The position numbers and the translations under genes are program-made. Shown piece by piece: positions 1-8,927 of a stretch of 64,000 nt of DNA (position 1 is its first letter; each line of letters opens with the position of its first letter). Below the pieces are notes generated by a model. That model made no database searches. It saw only the letters and a program-made list of their open reading frames with translations, and was not told where the DNA came from. Source of the DNA: Labrenzia sp. PHM005. Its GTDB lineage: Bacteria > Pseudomonadota > Alphaproteobacteria > Rhizobiales > Stappiaceae. The stretch spans positions 1,358,501-1,422,500 of the forward strand of contig NZ_CP041191.1 in assembly GCF_006517275.1 (NCBI RefSeq). Reading direction: 5' to 3'.

Positions 1-216
1 GAAAACGCTGGCCGTGAGATCAAATACGTCAACGTGGTTCGCGACCTCGTCCCGATGGGCATGTGGTCCGGTGGAGACGAAACCTTCCGCATGGCAAAGT
101 CGAAACTGAACCTGTCAGGCGATGCCAGGTGCATCATTCTTGTTCAAGTGGAAGACAATGATGGTCCAGGCCGGATCATCGGTGCGGCTGCCATGGATTG
201 GAAAAAGGGTTTTTAG
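1..216 (+). CDS. DUF1223 family protein, C-terminal part (5' end outside window)
   Basis: The reading frame is open from base 1 and stops at TAG 214-216, leaving about 71 residues. The fragment begins ENAGREIKYVNVV and later has CIILVQV and IIGAA. This pattern (an N-A-G-R stretch, a V-V-R-D-L-V-P segment, then a hydrophobic strand and a Gly-Ala-Ala end) is typical of the C-terminus of DUF1223 proteins, secreted or periplasmic thioredoxin-fold proteins of alphaproteobacteria with no settled function. The start, any signal peptide and the active-site region lie upstream of the window. The family call rests on recall of the C-terminal pattern only. Confidence 0.6.
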   Translation, partial: ENAGREIKYVNVVRDLVPMGMWSGGDETFRMAKSKLNLSGDARCIILVQVEDNDGPGRIIGAAAMDWKKGF

Positions 217-346
217 AACCTTTTGCCGTTTCTCGGCGATGCTTTTCCTTTGAAATCCCGGTTTGCCGGTTGCCTTGGCAGTAAAACCTGATACCCCTTG
301 CAGCGCTCTGCACACCATCAGGCCGCCATGGCCTTAGGGGGTCTTT

Positions 347-1240
347 ATGGCGGATGGTTTCCGGCTCCGGATTGCCTTTTTCAGCATTGTTGTCGGCATA
401 ATTGTTCTTGCCCTGAAGTTCGGCGCCTATTGGCTGACCGGGTCGGTTGCGCTCTATTCCGACGCTCTTGAAACCATCGTCAACATAGCGTCTTCGGTCG
501 CGGCCCTTGCAGCCATCTGGTTTGCCTCAAAACCTGCAGACAGCAACCATCCTTATGGCCACGACAAGGCAGAGTATTTTGCCGCCGTTTTGGTGGGGGT
601 GATGATTGTTCTGGCCGCGCTTTCGATTTTCCGAGCCGCTTGGCTGGGGTTTGTTCAAGGCGACAGCCCCGATTTTTCCTTGCCCGGCATCGGCATGAAC
701 GTTCTGGCCGCTGCCATCAATGGCTTGTGGGCCGCCTATCTTGTCCGATTTGGCCGCAAGGCTCGCTCACCAGCACTTGTTGCTGATGGCAAACACCTCT
801 TCACCGATGTCATCAGTTCGCTGGGTGTGCTGGTTGGTGTCGTTCTGGTTCTCTTGACCGGCTGGAATGTCCTCGACTCGGTGCTCGCGGTTTTGGTTGG
901 CTTGACTGTGTTGTGGTCCGGCTGGGGCTTGGTCAAGGAATCGGTCGGTGGATTGATGGATGAAGCCGCGTCTGCCGATGTTCTTGATAAAATCCGCGCT
1001 CAGATCTCGGAGCAGGGCGAAGGCGCGCTGGAAGCGCATGACCTTCGAACCCGCATTGCCGGACGAACGACTTTCATCGATTTTCATCTTGTCGTGCCGG
1101 GAACGATGACGGTTGAGTCGGCCCATTCCATTTGTGATCGGATCGAAGAAGCGATCAGCGAAGATGTGCCTGGCGCCCGTATCACCATTCATGTGGAGCC
1201 GGAGCACAAAGCCAAACATTCCGGCATTGTTGTGCTTTAG
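347..1240 (+). CDS. Cation diffusion facilitator family transporter
   Basis: A 297-residue inner-membrane antiporter that exports divalent metal ions (Zn, Fe, Mn or Co type) in exchange for protons. About six hydrophobic segments span residues 8-190, followed by a cytoplasmic domain of about 95 residues of the kind that mediates dimerisation. Metal-site residues visible are D39 in YSDALE, H68/H72/D73 in HPYGHD, and the paired H150/D154 in HLFTD, which match the HxxxD signature of the family. The position four residues after D39 is Thr, not Asp, so metal choice cannot be read off. It starts at ATG 347 and stands alone, with no metal-responsive regulator beside it. Confidence 0.9.
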   Translation: MADGFRLRIAFFSIVVGIIVLALKFGAYWLTGSVALYSDALETIVNIASSVAALAAIWFASKPADSNHPYGHDKAEYFAAVLVGVMIVLAALSIFRAAWLGFVQGDSPDFSLPGIGMNVLAAAINGLWAAYLVRFGRKARSPALVADGKHLFTDVISSLGVLVGVVLVLLTGWNVLDSVLAVLVGLTVLWSGWGLVKESVGGLMDEAASADVLDKIRAQISEQGEGALEAHDLRTRIAGRTTFIDFHLVVPGTMTVESAHSICDRIEEAISEDVPGARITIHVEPEHKAKHSGIVVL

Positions 1241-1321
1241 AGCATGTTGGACCAAATTGCTTTCAATTGAACCGCGAATAGGTCTAGGTTCGGCGCTTCG
1301 GAAAATTTGGATGTCCCATTG

Positions 1322-2149
1322 ATGCTTTCCTGGCAGCGTTTGCGCGCTCAATTCGTTGATCATTTTGTTCTGATGAGTGGCGCGCTTTTCATGAGCCTGC
1401 CCGTCTATGCGCTTTTTGCTGCAACGACACATGCGCCAGGAACGCGGGTGATGCCACGTCTGGACCTTGGAACGCATGTTTTGGACAACTACGGCGCATT
1501 TTTAACCGCGAGCTCCGGATTTTCAGGCGATATCACAGCCATTGGCATGTTGTGGAATTCCTTTGTGTTCGGGGCCGGTTTTGCCGCCTTGAAAACACTT
1601 GTTTCGCTTCTAGCGGCCTTTGCGCTTTTGTATTTTCGTGTCCGGTTTGCGTCCGTCATTTTCTGGCTGTTGTTGTTGACTTTGATGCTGCCATTGGAAT
1701 CCCGCTTTCTGGCCACTTATTCCGTAGCAGCGGAGCTTGGTCTGGTGAATACGCGTGCGGGCCTGATCCTGCCGTTGGCAGCCTCTGGTCTCGGAACGTT
1801 GTTCTTCCGCCAGTTTTTGATGACTGTGCCGGATACGCTTCAAGAATCGGCCCGGATGGACGGTGCAGGTCCCTTGAAATTCCTGGCTGATATTCTCCTG
1901 CCCCTCTGTCTGCCGACAGCATCTGCCCTATTTCTGGTTTTGTTCGTGACTGGATGGAACCAATATCTGTGGCCCGTCATGATCACCTCCGAAGAGGCGT
2001 CTTATACTGTCGTGCGGGGCATGCAGTTCTTCGGCAGCACAAGCCTTTATGGCGTGACGTTGGCGGTTGTTGCGGTTCTGCCGCCGGCTGCTCTTGTCAT
2101 CTTGTTTCAAAGACAAGTGGTTAAAGGTCTCTTTGACGGCTCACACTGA
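1322..2149 (+). CDS. ABC transporter permease, carbohydrate type (MalG/UgpE-like)
   Basis: An inner-membrane permease subunit of the binding-protein-dependent sugar importer family (CUT1). Hydrophobic segments run through the protein, and the EAA loop that docks onto the ATPase is visible as DTLQESARMDGAG, followed by a conserved leucine-rich stretch. The C-terminal VVKGLFDGSH resembles the V-x-G-L-x-x-G-A-V-K-G tail of MalG-type permeases. The frame can be extended to TTG 1307, but ATG 1322 is the simpler start (275 aa). The partners expected of such a transporter, a solute-binding protein, a second permease and an ATPase, are not next to it. A HAD phosphatase follows after 14 bp and is probably co-transcribed. 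Confidence 0.8.
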   Translation: MLSWQRLRAQFVDHFVLMSGALFMSLPVYALFAATTHAPGTRVMPRLDLGTHVLDNYGAFLTASSGFSGDITAIGMLWNSFVFGAGFAALKTLVSLLAAFALLYFRVRFASVIFWLLLLTLMLPLESRFLATYSVAAELGLVNTRAGLILPLAASGLGTLFFRQFLMTVPDTLQESARMDGAGPLKFLADILLPLCLPTASALFLVLFVTGWNQYLWPVMITSEEASYTVVRGMQFFGSTSLYGVTLAVVAVLPPAALVILFQRQVVKGLFDGSH

Positions 2150-2163
2150 CAAAATGGAAACCC

Positions 2164-2832
2164 ATGACATTTGAGGCAATTCTGTTCGACTGCGACGGCG
2201 TTCTGGTCGATTCTGAAAAAATCTATGTTGAGGTGGAACGGGAACATCTCGCGCGTATCGGCCTGAGCTACAGTCTCGATGAGTATATGGGCCGGTTTCA
2301 AGGATTGGCTGGAGCCGATTTCTTCGCAACTTTGGACGCCGACCACCGGGCGCTTGGCAAGGGCCCCCTGCCGGAGACGTTTGGTCCTGAGCTGGACGCG
2401 GCAACCATGGAACGGATCGACAGGGAACTGGACGAAATTGCGGGTATCAAATCCCTGCTTGATGCCCACAACGGTCCGCGCGCAGTGGCGTCTTCGTCAC
2501 GCCTTCAGCGGCTGATCCACAAATTGAAGCACACAGGGCTCCATGACTATTTTACGCCGCATATCTATTCCGGCGAGCAGGTCGCCAATGGCAAACCCGC
2601 GCCGGATCTGTTTCTGTTTGCGGCCAGCAAACTGGCTGTTACCCCAGAACGGTGCCTGGTGATTGAAGACAGTGCCAATGGCATTAAGGCAGGCCTGGCT
2701 GCGGGCATGACGGTATGGGGGTTTGTCGGGGGAGGCCATTCCCACGATGGCCATGCCGACAGTCTGCATCAAGCCGGAGCTCACCGTGTCGTCGACAGCC
2801 ACGATAGCCTTTCCACGCTTTTGGCGGCCTAA
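2164..2832 (+). CDS. HAD-superfamily hydrolase (phosphatase/phosphoglucomutase-like)
   Basis: A 222-residue soluble enzyme of HAD subfamily IA. Motif I is FDCDGVLVDSE with nucleophile D9 and acid/base D11. Motif II is the Ser-rich AVASSS, motif III the lysine of NGKPAPD, and motif IV IEDSANG, which supplies the Mg-binding acids. The cap lies between motifs I and II, as in beta-phosphoglucomutase, phosphoglycolate phosphatase and sugar-phosphate phosphatases. Being 14 bp downstream of a sugar-type permease hints at a sugar phosphate substrate, but this is inference. The hairpin shared with the convergent acyl-CoA synthetase gene begins at its stop codon. Confidence 0.85.
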   Translation: MTFEAILFDCDGVLVDSEKIYVEVEREHLARIGLSYSLDEYMGRFQGLAGADFFATLDADHRALGKGPLPETFGPELDAATMERIDRELDEIAGIKSLLDAHNGPRAVASSSRLQRLIHKLKHTGLHDYFTPHIYSGEQVANGKPAPDLFLFAASKLAVTPERCLVIEDSANGIKAGLAAGMTVWGFVGGGHSHDGHADSLHQAGAHRVVDSHDSLSTLLAA

Positions 2833-2858
2833 AAAGAGGCGCCTGTTTTAGGCGCTCT
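2830..2858 (-). terminator. Hairpin terminator between convergent HAD and acyl-CoA synthetase genes
   Basis: An AGAG + CGCCT arm at 2835-2844 pairs with AGGCG + CTCT at 2850-2858 with one bulged G. Five A at 2831-2835 on the plus strand read as a T run on the minus strand. The TAA stop of the acyl-CoA synthetase lies in the loop, so the terminator overlaps the end of that gene. Confidence 0.65.
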
Positions 2859-4479
2859 CGTCCCGTGCCTGATTGCGCAGAATGCGGCGGATAATCTTGC
2901 CGGTGGTAGTCATCGGCAGGGCATCGACAAACGCGATCTCACGAGGATATTCGTGGGCGGACAAGCGCTGACGCACAAAGGTGCGGATGTTGTCTTCAAG
3001 TTCGGCGTCTGCCGTTTCTTCTGGTTTCAGAACCACATAGGCCTTGACGATTTCAGTGCGCAGCGGATCCGGTTTGCCGACCACAGCTGCCAAAGCGACA
3101 GCGGGATGTTTGATCAGGCAATCTTCGATTTCTCCTGGACCGATCCGGTAACTGGCCGAAGTAATGATGTCGTCATCCCGGCCGACAAAATGCACATAAC
3201 CGTCCTCGTCCATCACGCCTTGGTCGCCAGTGATCATCCAGTCGCCGATGAATTTTTCTTTGGTGGCGTCCGGCTTATTCCAATACTCCAGAAACATTAC
3301 CGGATCCGGCCGTTTGATCGCAATCTGGCCGAGGGTTTCGGCCGGAACGGGCTCTCCGGCTTCATCGATAATCGCAACTTCGTGACCGGGTGTCGCCTTG
3401 CCGATGGCGCCGGAGCGGGACACATCAAGCGCGGCGCAGGATCCAAGCACAGCGTTGCATTCCGTCTGGCCATAGAATTCGTTGACCTGGAAGCCGAACT
3501 CTTCTGAAAACCAGTCGTAGGTTTCCTTGCCAAGGGATTCTCCGGCGGAGCCGACACTGCGCCATTTCAGGTCAAACCGGCTGGCCGGCCGATCGACGGC
3601 ACGCAGCATTCTGAGCGCTGTAGGCGGAATGAATGCATTGCGGATCTGTTGTTTTTCAAGCAGATGAAACGCAAATTCGGGATCGAATTTCCGCGTAGCG
3701 TGACAAATGACCGGGACACCAAGTTTAAGCGCTGGGAATAGGGCGTTCAGAAGACCTCCCGCCCAGGCCCAATCGGCGGGCGTCCACAGAAGGTCACCCG
3801 GCTGGCCGAGAAAATTCTGCGAGAGCTCAATGCCTGGCATGTGACCGAGAAGAACCCGGTGGCCGTGCAACACGCCCTTAGGTTGGCCTGTGGTGCCGGA
3901 CGTATAAATCATCAGCGCCGGATCATCCGGGGTGGTTGCCAGAGTCTGGAATTGATCGGATGCCTGTTCCAGGAGGTTATGAAAACCTTCAACGCCCGAC
4001 GCTGGGCCGTCGACGGAGACGACCAGGTCAAGGTTCGGAACGTTGTCCCGGATTTCGCTGAGTTTGGTGAGACCTGCGGTATCGGTCACCAAAGCCTTGG
4101 CGCCGGAATCCGACAGCCGGTAGCTCAGCGCTTCCAATCCGAAAAGCGCGGCGAGCGGCACTGCAATAGCGCCGATCTTGTAGGCAGCCAGATGGGCGAT
4201 CGCCGTTTGTGGAACTTGAGGCAGCAAGAGCGCGACCCGGTCACCACGTTTGATGCCTTTGGCCAAAAGCGCGTTTGCAAAACGGTTGGCAGCGCGGTTC
4301 AGCTCCTGGTGGCTCCAGTCTTCCGTGATTCCGTTTTCGAGAACGTGCCGGATAGCCAATTGGTCTGGAGATACCGCCGCCCAATGATCGCTGGCAACTG
4401 CCGCCATATTGTAGGTGGCGGGTCGTGGCCACTTAAACTCGGTTTTCAGCGATGCGTAGGTGCTTGCGGGTTGCAGCAT
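2848..4479 (-). CDS. Acyl-CoA synthetase, medium-chain (MACS/acetyl-CoA synthetase-like)
   Basis: A 543-residue AMP-forming ligase that activates a carboxylic acid with ATP and CoA. The P-loop signature IYTSGTTGQPKG is present near residue 190, the A5-type motif appears as NEFYGQTECN, the A7/A8 hinge region as ITGDQGVMDEDGYVHFVGRD, and the C-terminal catalytic lysine motif as TTTGKIIRR. This is the full domain set of the ANL superfamily. The sequence is closer to butyrate/medium-chain ligases (AcsM/MACS type) than to AcsA, but the substrate cannot be stated. It is a single gene read toward the HAD gene, 84 bp downstream of xerD on the same strand. Confidence 0.85.
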   Translation of the reverse strand: MLQPASTYASLKTEFKWPRPATYNMAAVASDHWAAVSPDQLAIRHVLENGITEDWSHQELNRAANRFANALLAKGIKRGDRVALLLPQVPQTAIAHLAAYKIGAIAVPLAALFGLEALSYRLSDSGAKALVTDTAGLTKLSEIRDNVPNLDLVVSVDGPASGVEGFHNLLEQASDQFQTLATTPDDPALMIYTSGTTGQPKGVLHGHRVLLGHMPGIELSQNFLGQPGDLLWTPADWAWAGGLLNALFPALKLGVPVICHATRKFDPEFAFHLLEKQQIRNAFIPPTALRMLRAVDRPASRFDLKWRSVGSAGESLGKETYDWFSEEFGFQVNEFYGQTECNAVLGSCAALDVSRSGAIGKATPGHEVAIIDEAGEPVPAETLGQIAIKRPDPVMFLEYWNKPDATKEKFIGDWMITGDQGVMDEDGYVHFVGRDDDIITSASYRIGPGEIEDCLIKHPAVALAAVVGKPDPLRTEIVKAYVVLKPEETADAELEDNIRTFVRQRLSAHEYPREIAFVDALPMTTTGKIIRRILRNQARDESA

Positions 4480-4563
4480 GATGGTCCGGTCCGGTGCGAA
4501 AAATTTAGGCAGCGGAGTTTAGAAGCAGCATTGCTGCGGCGCAACAGAGGAATAGTGGTCTTA

Positions 4564-5484
4564 TTAACGGGCCAGAGGATGGGCGTTTTCGACCAATTCC
4601 CGCAAGCGTTCATCGAGTACATGGGTGTAGATTTGTGTCGTGGAAATGTCTGCATGGCCAAGCAGTTGCTGTACGACCCTGAGATCGGCACCGTTCTGCA
4701 GAAGGTGCGAGGCGAAGGCGTGACGCAACACGTGCGGTGAGACTTTTGCTGCGTCCAATCCCGCCGCAATCGCCAGATCCTTGAGTTCCCGGGCAAAATG
4801 CTGACGGGTCAAATGCCCGCTGCCGCCATGGGAGGGAAACAGCCAAGGGCTGGTCTCATAGGCGCCTTCTGCCGCGCGCAGGCCGACGTAGTCTTTCATG
4901 GCCGCTTGGGCGGCATGCGATAGAGGTACCAGCCGCTCCTTGCCGCCCTTCCCCTTGATTTCAATCAGGCGGGCATCCCGCAATGCGGCGGTGACAGGCA
5001 GGGCCACCAGTTCGGATACCCGCAAGCCCGTGGCGTAGAGCACTTCGATGAGTGTGTACATCCGCTGCGCGCGCAAGCGTGCGGCGGTTGATGTGTGCGC
5101 AACTCCGGTTTGCTGGCGCGCGGTTTCGATCAGCCGGTCGACATCTTCCATCGACAAGACTTTAGGCAAGCTGCCGCGCTTTTTTGGGGCTGACAGGGTC
5201 CGTGTTGGATCGTCCTCCCGGCTGCCTTCGGAATATAGAAACTTATAGAACTGTTTTAGAGCCGACAGCCGCCGCGCTTGGGAGCTTTCTGCAAAACCGC
5301 GCCGGTTCAAATCGCTCATGTAGCCGGAGATGTGATCCGAATTGGCATCTGCCAGTTTCGTCCGGCCGAGAAAACCCGAAAAATCTTCAAGGTCGCGCCG
5401 GTATCCGGCGAGCGTGTTTTCAGCGGCTCCGCGTTCGGCGGCCAGCATCTCCAGAAAATTTTCCAGATCGAACCCGGTAGCCAT
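4564..5484 (-). CDS. xerD: Site-specific tyrosine recombinase XerD
   Basis: A 306-residue DNA recombinase that, with XerC, resolves chromosome dimers at dif. The N-terminal SAM-like core-binding domain covers residues 1-95 and the catalytic domain the rest. The catalytic set is visible: R155 (ATGLRVSEL), K179 (KGKGGKERL), H251 and R254 (HVLRHAFAS), H277 (LGHADIS) and nucleophile Y286 (QIYTHV). The frame stays open well upstream, but ATG 5484 fits the family length and overlaps the stop of the small gene before it by one base, which implies translational coupling. XerD rather than XerC is inferred from overall similarity and from the aroK-aroB neighbourhood seen in related genomes. Confidence 0.9.
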   Translation of the reverse strand: MATGFDLENFLEMLAAERGAAENTLAGYRRDLEDFSGFLGRTKLADANSDHISGYMSDLNRRGFAESSQARRLSALKQFYKFLYSEGSREDDPTRTLSAPKKRGSLPKVLSMEDVDRLIETARQQTGVAHTSTAARLRAQRMYTLIEVLYATGLRVSELVALPVTAALRDARLIEIKGKGGKERLVPLSHAAQAAMKDYVGLRAAEGAYETSPWLFPSHGGSGHLTRQHFARELKDLAIAAGLDAAKVSPHVLRHAFASHLLQNGADLRVVQQLLGHADISTTQIYTHVLDERLRELVENAHPLAR

Positions 5485-5627
5485 CAGCGGCCGAACCCAT
5501 CTTTTTTCACGCGCACCGTGATTTCCCGCTCCCTCGGCTCCACAAAGGTCGCAAGCGCATAGAGCGTGCCATAGCCGATCGCACCCAAAACTATCAGCGC
5601 AAGCAAGAGGCGGGTAATCGTCGGCAC
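5484..5627 (-). CDS. Small membrane protein encoded directly upstream of and overlapping xerD
   Basis: A 47-residue frame with a GTG start at 5627 and a GGAG ribosome-binding site six bases ahead. The TGA stop shares its A with the xerD ATG. The product has one transmembrane segment (residues about 7-26, rich in Leu, Ala and Ile) followed by a short charged tail with VEPREREI. The same layout, a small single-pass protein with FVEP after the membrane segment ahead of xerD, is known to me from rhizobia, where it is often missed or named hypothetical. In-frame TTG 5639 is possible but has no ribosome-binding site. The tight coupling suggests a shared transcript; the function is unknown. Confidence 0.65.
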   Translation of the reverse strand: MPTITRLLLALIVLGAIGYGTLYALATFVEPREREITVRVKKDGFGR

Positions 5628-5768
5628 AAGGGTCTCCAAATGGGCGAATCACACGCCTGGAATGGTTCCCCAAGCGCGGACGTGTTGCAAGTAATGAGCT
5701 TGCGGTAAATTCTGATGTTTCCGCTCCGTCCCTCGTGCCTTTTTTTACGAATATGCTAAAACGCGGCC

Positions 5769-6401
5769 ATGAAGAAACATGACAACATGCAGATGCCGGA
5801 AAAAGGCGCTGATGCGGGGAGTGCGGACGCGGTCGATCTGGAGCATTTGGTCTCGGCCCTCGGGGCACGCTCGATCGTTCTTGTCGGCATTATGGGATGC
5901 GGTAAATCGACCGTAGGCAAGCGTCTTGCTTCCAGGCTCGGCCTGGAGTTCGTCGATGCGGACAGCGAGATCGAACGGGCGGCCAATATGACGGTGTCCG
6001 AGATTTTCGCTGAACATGGCGAGCCCTATTTCCGCAGCGGCGAGGAGCGGGTGATCGCCCGGCTTCTTCAGGAAGGGCCGCAGGTTCTGGCAACCGGTGG
6101 CGGTGCCTTCATGAGCGAAACGACCCGGGATGAGATCAACGCGAATGGCTTGTCGATCTGGCTGAAGGTGGATTTCGACACGGTGATGGCGCGGGTGCGC
6201 CGGCGCTCAACCCGGCCGCTGTTACGCAATCCGGATCCGGAAGGCACCATGCGCAAGCTGATGGCCGACCGGGAGCCGGTTTATGCCAAGGCCAAGCTCA
6301 CCGTGACTTCCAAGGATGTGCCGCATGAGGCCGTCGTGGATGAAATTGTTTTGACCCTTGCGGATCATCTGTTTGGACCCGGTCAATCCAACGTGTCCTG
6401 A
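5769..6401 (+). CDS. aroK: Shikimate kinase
   Basis: Phosphorylates shikimate at the 3-hydroxyl with ATP, step five of the chorismate pathway. The 210-residue protein has a Walker A loop GIMGCGKST at residues 40-48, the shikimate-binding acids in DADSEIE (63-69), the Arg of FRSGEE (89), the GGG substrate loop (110-112) and an Arg-rich lid ([10 protein letters not shown]). The first 34 residues form an extension longer than in E. coli AroK, as is usual in alphaproteobacteria. It is followed by aroB after 31 bp, forming the standard aroK-aroB operon. Confidence 0.95.
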   Translation: MKKHDNMQMPEKGADAGSADAVDLEHLVSALGARSIVLVGIMGCGKSTVGKRLASRLGLEFVDADSEIERAANMTVSEIFAEHGEPYFRSGEERVIARLLQEGPQVLATGGGAFMSETTRDEINANGLSIWLKVDFDTVMARVRRRSTRPLLRNPDPEGTMRKLMADREPVYAKAKLTVTSKDVPHEAVVDEIVLTLADHLFGPGQSNVS

Positions 6402-6432
6402 AGACAGCCCAAAGAAAGTGGAAGTGAGATTT

Positions 6433-7578
6433 ATGGCAAGCTTGGATGCTGCGGAAAACACCGAAAAACCAGCTTCAGAAACCGTTCGGGTCGATCTTGG
6501 AACGCGCAGTTATGACATCCGCATCGGCCGGAACGTGCTGGAAAAGGCTGGTGAAGAGATTGCCGCTGTTCTGCCGGGCGCGCGTGTCGCTGTTGTCGCG
6601 GATGAAAATGTCGCCAAGCTGCACCTTGGGACTTTTGAGGACAGTCTGGACCGGGCTGGAGTTCACTGCACAGCGATCACAGTTCCGCCGGGAGAGGCGA
6701 CCAAGTGTTTCAGCGAATTCGAACGCTTGTGCGATGAGATTCTCAATGCACGGCTAGAGCGCAACGACGTGGTGGTGGCGCTTGGCGGCGGTGTGGTTGG
6801 GGACCTAACCGGTTTTGCAGCGTCCGCCGTGCGCCGGGGCATGGCCTTTGTTCAAGTGCCGACCTCCTTGTTGGCCCAGGTGGATAGTTCGGTTGGTGGG
6901 AAAACCGGGATCAATTCGCGTCATGGCAAGAACCTGATTGGCGCGTTCTATCAGCCAGCGCTTGTTCTGGCCGATACTGCGATCTTGGATACGCTGCCAC
7001 CGCGTGATTTCCGTGCAGGCTATGCAGAGGTCGCCAAATACGGCTTGCTCGGCGATGCAGATTTTTTCACGTGGCTGGAGGACAACTGGCAGGGCATCTT
7101 TGATGGCGGGCCGGAGCGGGATGAAGCGGTTGCCCGATCCTGTGAGGCGAAAGCTGATGTTGTGGCGGCTGACGAATTGGAAGGTGGCCGCCGGGCCCTT
7201 CTCAATCTCGGACATACCTTCGGACATGCGCTTGAAGGAGCTGTGTCCTATGAAACCGAACGCCTGGTTCATGGCGAAGGGGTTTCCATTGGCATGATGC
7301 TCGCTCACGAGTTTTCCGAAAAACTCGGCCTGATAGGTTCGGAAACGGTCGCGCGTGTCGAAAAGCACCTCACCGATGTGGGTTTGCCGATCCGGATCTC
7401 CGATATTCCGGGGCAATTGCCGAATGTCGATGTGTTTATGGATCTGATCGCCCAGGACAAGAAGGTGAGCCGGGGGGCTTTGACCTTTATTTTGACCAAA
7501 GGCATCGGTGAAGCCTTTGTCGAAAAGGGTGTTGATCCCTATCTGGTGTCAGAGTTCTTGAAGGACAAATTGGACTGA
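6433..7578 (+). CDS. aroB: 3-dehydroquinate synthase
   Basis: Converts DAHP to 3-dehydroquinate (NAD- and divalent metal-dependent), step two of the chorismate pathway. Visible motifs are the NAD-binding GGGVVGD (118-124), DSSVGGKTGIN (151-161), the metal ligand E199 in AGYAEVAK, and the His of NLGHTFGHALE. The frame can be extended to 6358 inside aroK, but ATG 6433, after a purine-rich GGAAGTGAG, gives 381 residues, which fits the family. Its TGA stop overlaps the ATG of the next gene, so the three genes aroK-aroB-corC are probably one operon. Confidence 0.95.
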   Translation: MASLDAAENTEKPASETVRVDLGTRSYDIRIGRNVLEKAGEEIAAVLPGARVAVVADENVAKLHLGTFEDSLDRAGVHCTAITVPPGEATKCFSEFERLCDEILNARLERNDVVVALGGGVVGDLTGFAASAVRRGMAFVQVPTSLLAQVDSSVGGKTGINSRHGKNLIGAFYQPALVLADTAILDTLPPRDFRAGYAEVAKYGLLGDADFFTWLEDNWQGIFDGGPERDEAVARSCEAKADVVAADELEGGRRALLNLGHTFGHALEGAVSYETERLVHGEGVSIGMMLAHEFSEKLGLIGSETVARVEKHLTDVGLPIRISDIPGQLPNVDVFMDLIAQDKKVSRGALTFILTKGIGEAFVEKGVDPYLVSEFLKDKLD

Positions 7579-8870
7579 TGACCGAAACTGCGCTCTGGCT
7601 GGCAATTGCCGCGATCTTTCTACTTCTGTTTTTGTCGGGTTTTTTTTCCGGATCGGAAACGGCTCTGACCGCAGCTTCGCGTGCCCGGGTGCACCAGCTT
7701 GAAAAAAGCGGCGATTGGCGTGCGCGCCTTGCGAGCCGGTTGATTGCCTCGCGTGAACGGCTGATTGGTGCGCTTCTGCTGGGCAATAATCTGGTCAATA
7801 TCTTGGCCTCCGCCTTGGCAACCAGTGTGTTTTTAAGCCTATTTGGGGAAGCTGGTGTTGCCATCGCCACCTTGGTCATGACGGCACTTGTGCTTATCTT
7901 TGCGGAGGTACTGCCGAAAACCTGGGCGATCTCCAATCCGGAGCGCTTTGCGCTGGCTGTTTCCCCGATCGTGCGGTTTGTCGTTGCCATTTTCAGCCCG
8001 GTTGTCGCCGGTGTTGAATGGATTGTCCGGCACTTGCTGAAGTTGGTCGGCGTTAACATCGGCGAAGGTGCCCTGATTCTGTCAGCGCATGATGAGCTGC
8101 GTGGAGCCGTTGATCTTCAGCACATGGAAGGCGGCCTTGAAAAAGGTGAGCGCGACCGCCTCGGCGGTCTGCTTGATCTTGCCGATCTGGAAGTCTCCGA
8201 CGTCATGGTTCACCGCACCAATATGGTGGCCCTCAACGCAGACGAAGAGCCGGAGAAACTGGTGGAAGCCGCGCTTGCTTCGCCCTACACCCGCTTGCCC
8301 TTGTGGCGCGGAGAAAGCGACAACTTTGTTGGTGTTCTTCACGCCAAGGATTTGCTTCGCGCGCTTAATTCTGCGCGCGGCGATTCCTCTAAGATCAATA
8401 TCCTGGATATTGCGGCGCCGGCCTGGTTCGTACCTGACACAACCAGCCTTCAAGATCAGCTCAACGCATTCTTGCGCCATAAATCCCACTTTGCACTGGT
8501 CGTGGATGAGTATGGCGAAGTGATGGGGCTGGTGACCCTGGAAGATATCTTGGAAGAAATCGTTGGTGAGATCGCCGATGAACACGATGTCGAACTGGAA
8601 GGCTTGCGCCCACAGGCCGACGGCTCAGTGATCGTCGATGGTTCTGTGCCGATCCGCGACCTTAACCGGGCGGCTGACTGGAGCTTGCCGGATGATGAGG
8701 CAACGACGATTGCGGGCCTTGTGATTCACGAAGCGCGGATGATCCCGGAGGAGCGCCAGATCTTTACCTTCCACGGCTTCCGCTTCACGGTGCTGCGCCG
8801 GGAGAAAAACCGGATCACCCGGCTGCGCATCATGCCTTTGGGGCAGATGCGGGCGGCAGCCCAAGCATAG
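7578..8870 (+). CDS. HlyC/CorC (CNNM-type) transporter with DUF21 and CBS domains
   Basis: A 430-residue inner-membrane protein. An N-terminal DUF21 membrane domain (about residues 1-190, with FFSGSETALTAASRARV) is followed by two CBS domains (about 205-335, including LVTLEDILEEIVGEI-type sequence) and a C-terminal CorC_HlyC domain ending near 425. The family is implicated in Mg/Co homeostasis and cation export; the old name hemolysin is historical. The start codon overlaps the aroB stop (TGATG), so translation is likely coupled. The same aroB-corC adjacency is common in Rhizobiales. Confidence 0.9.
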   Translation: MTETALWLAIAAIFLLLFLSGFFSGSETALTAASRARVHQLEKSGDWRARLASRLIASRERLIGALLLGNNLVNILASALATSVFLSLFGEAGVAIATLVMTALVLIFAEVLPKTWAISNPERFALAVSPIVRFVVAIFSPVVAGVEWIVRHLLKLVGVNIGEGALILSAHDELRGAVDLQHMEGGLEKGERDRLGGLLDLADLEVSDVMVHRTNMVALNADEEPEKLVEAALASPYTRLPLWRGESDNFVGVLHAKDLLRALNSARGDSSKINILDIAAPAWFVPDTTSLQDQLNAFLRHKSHFALVVDEYGEVMGLVTLEDILEEIVGEIADEHDVELEGLRPQADGSVIVDGSVPIRDLNRAADWSLPDDEATTIAGLVIHEARMIPEERQIFTFHGFRFTVLRREKNRITRLRIMPLGQMRAAAQA

Positions 8871-8927
8871 AAAAATTGAGAACAATCTGCGCAGTTCTGG
8901 CGAAGGTTTGAGCTCCAGTATCCAATA

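Noticed and set aside
5292..5312. GGTTCAAATC segment resembling a tRNA T-loop
   Set aside because: It lies inside xerD coding sequence and no cloverleaf can be built around it. No tRNA was found in the window.
5484..5868. N-terminal extension of XerD to 434 residues
   Set aside because: XerD proteins are about 300 residues long. The extension overlaps the small membrane gene in another frame and its product is Arg/Pro-rich, as expected of out-of-frame GC-rich DNA.
6358..6432. Upstream start of aroB inside aroK
   Set aside because: It would add 25 residues not seen in the family. ATG 6433 has a suitable upstream purine-rich site.
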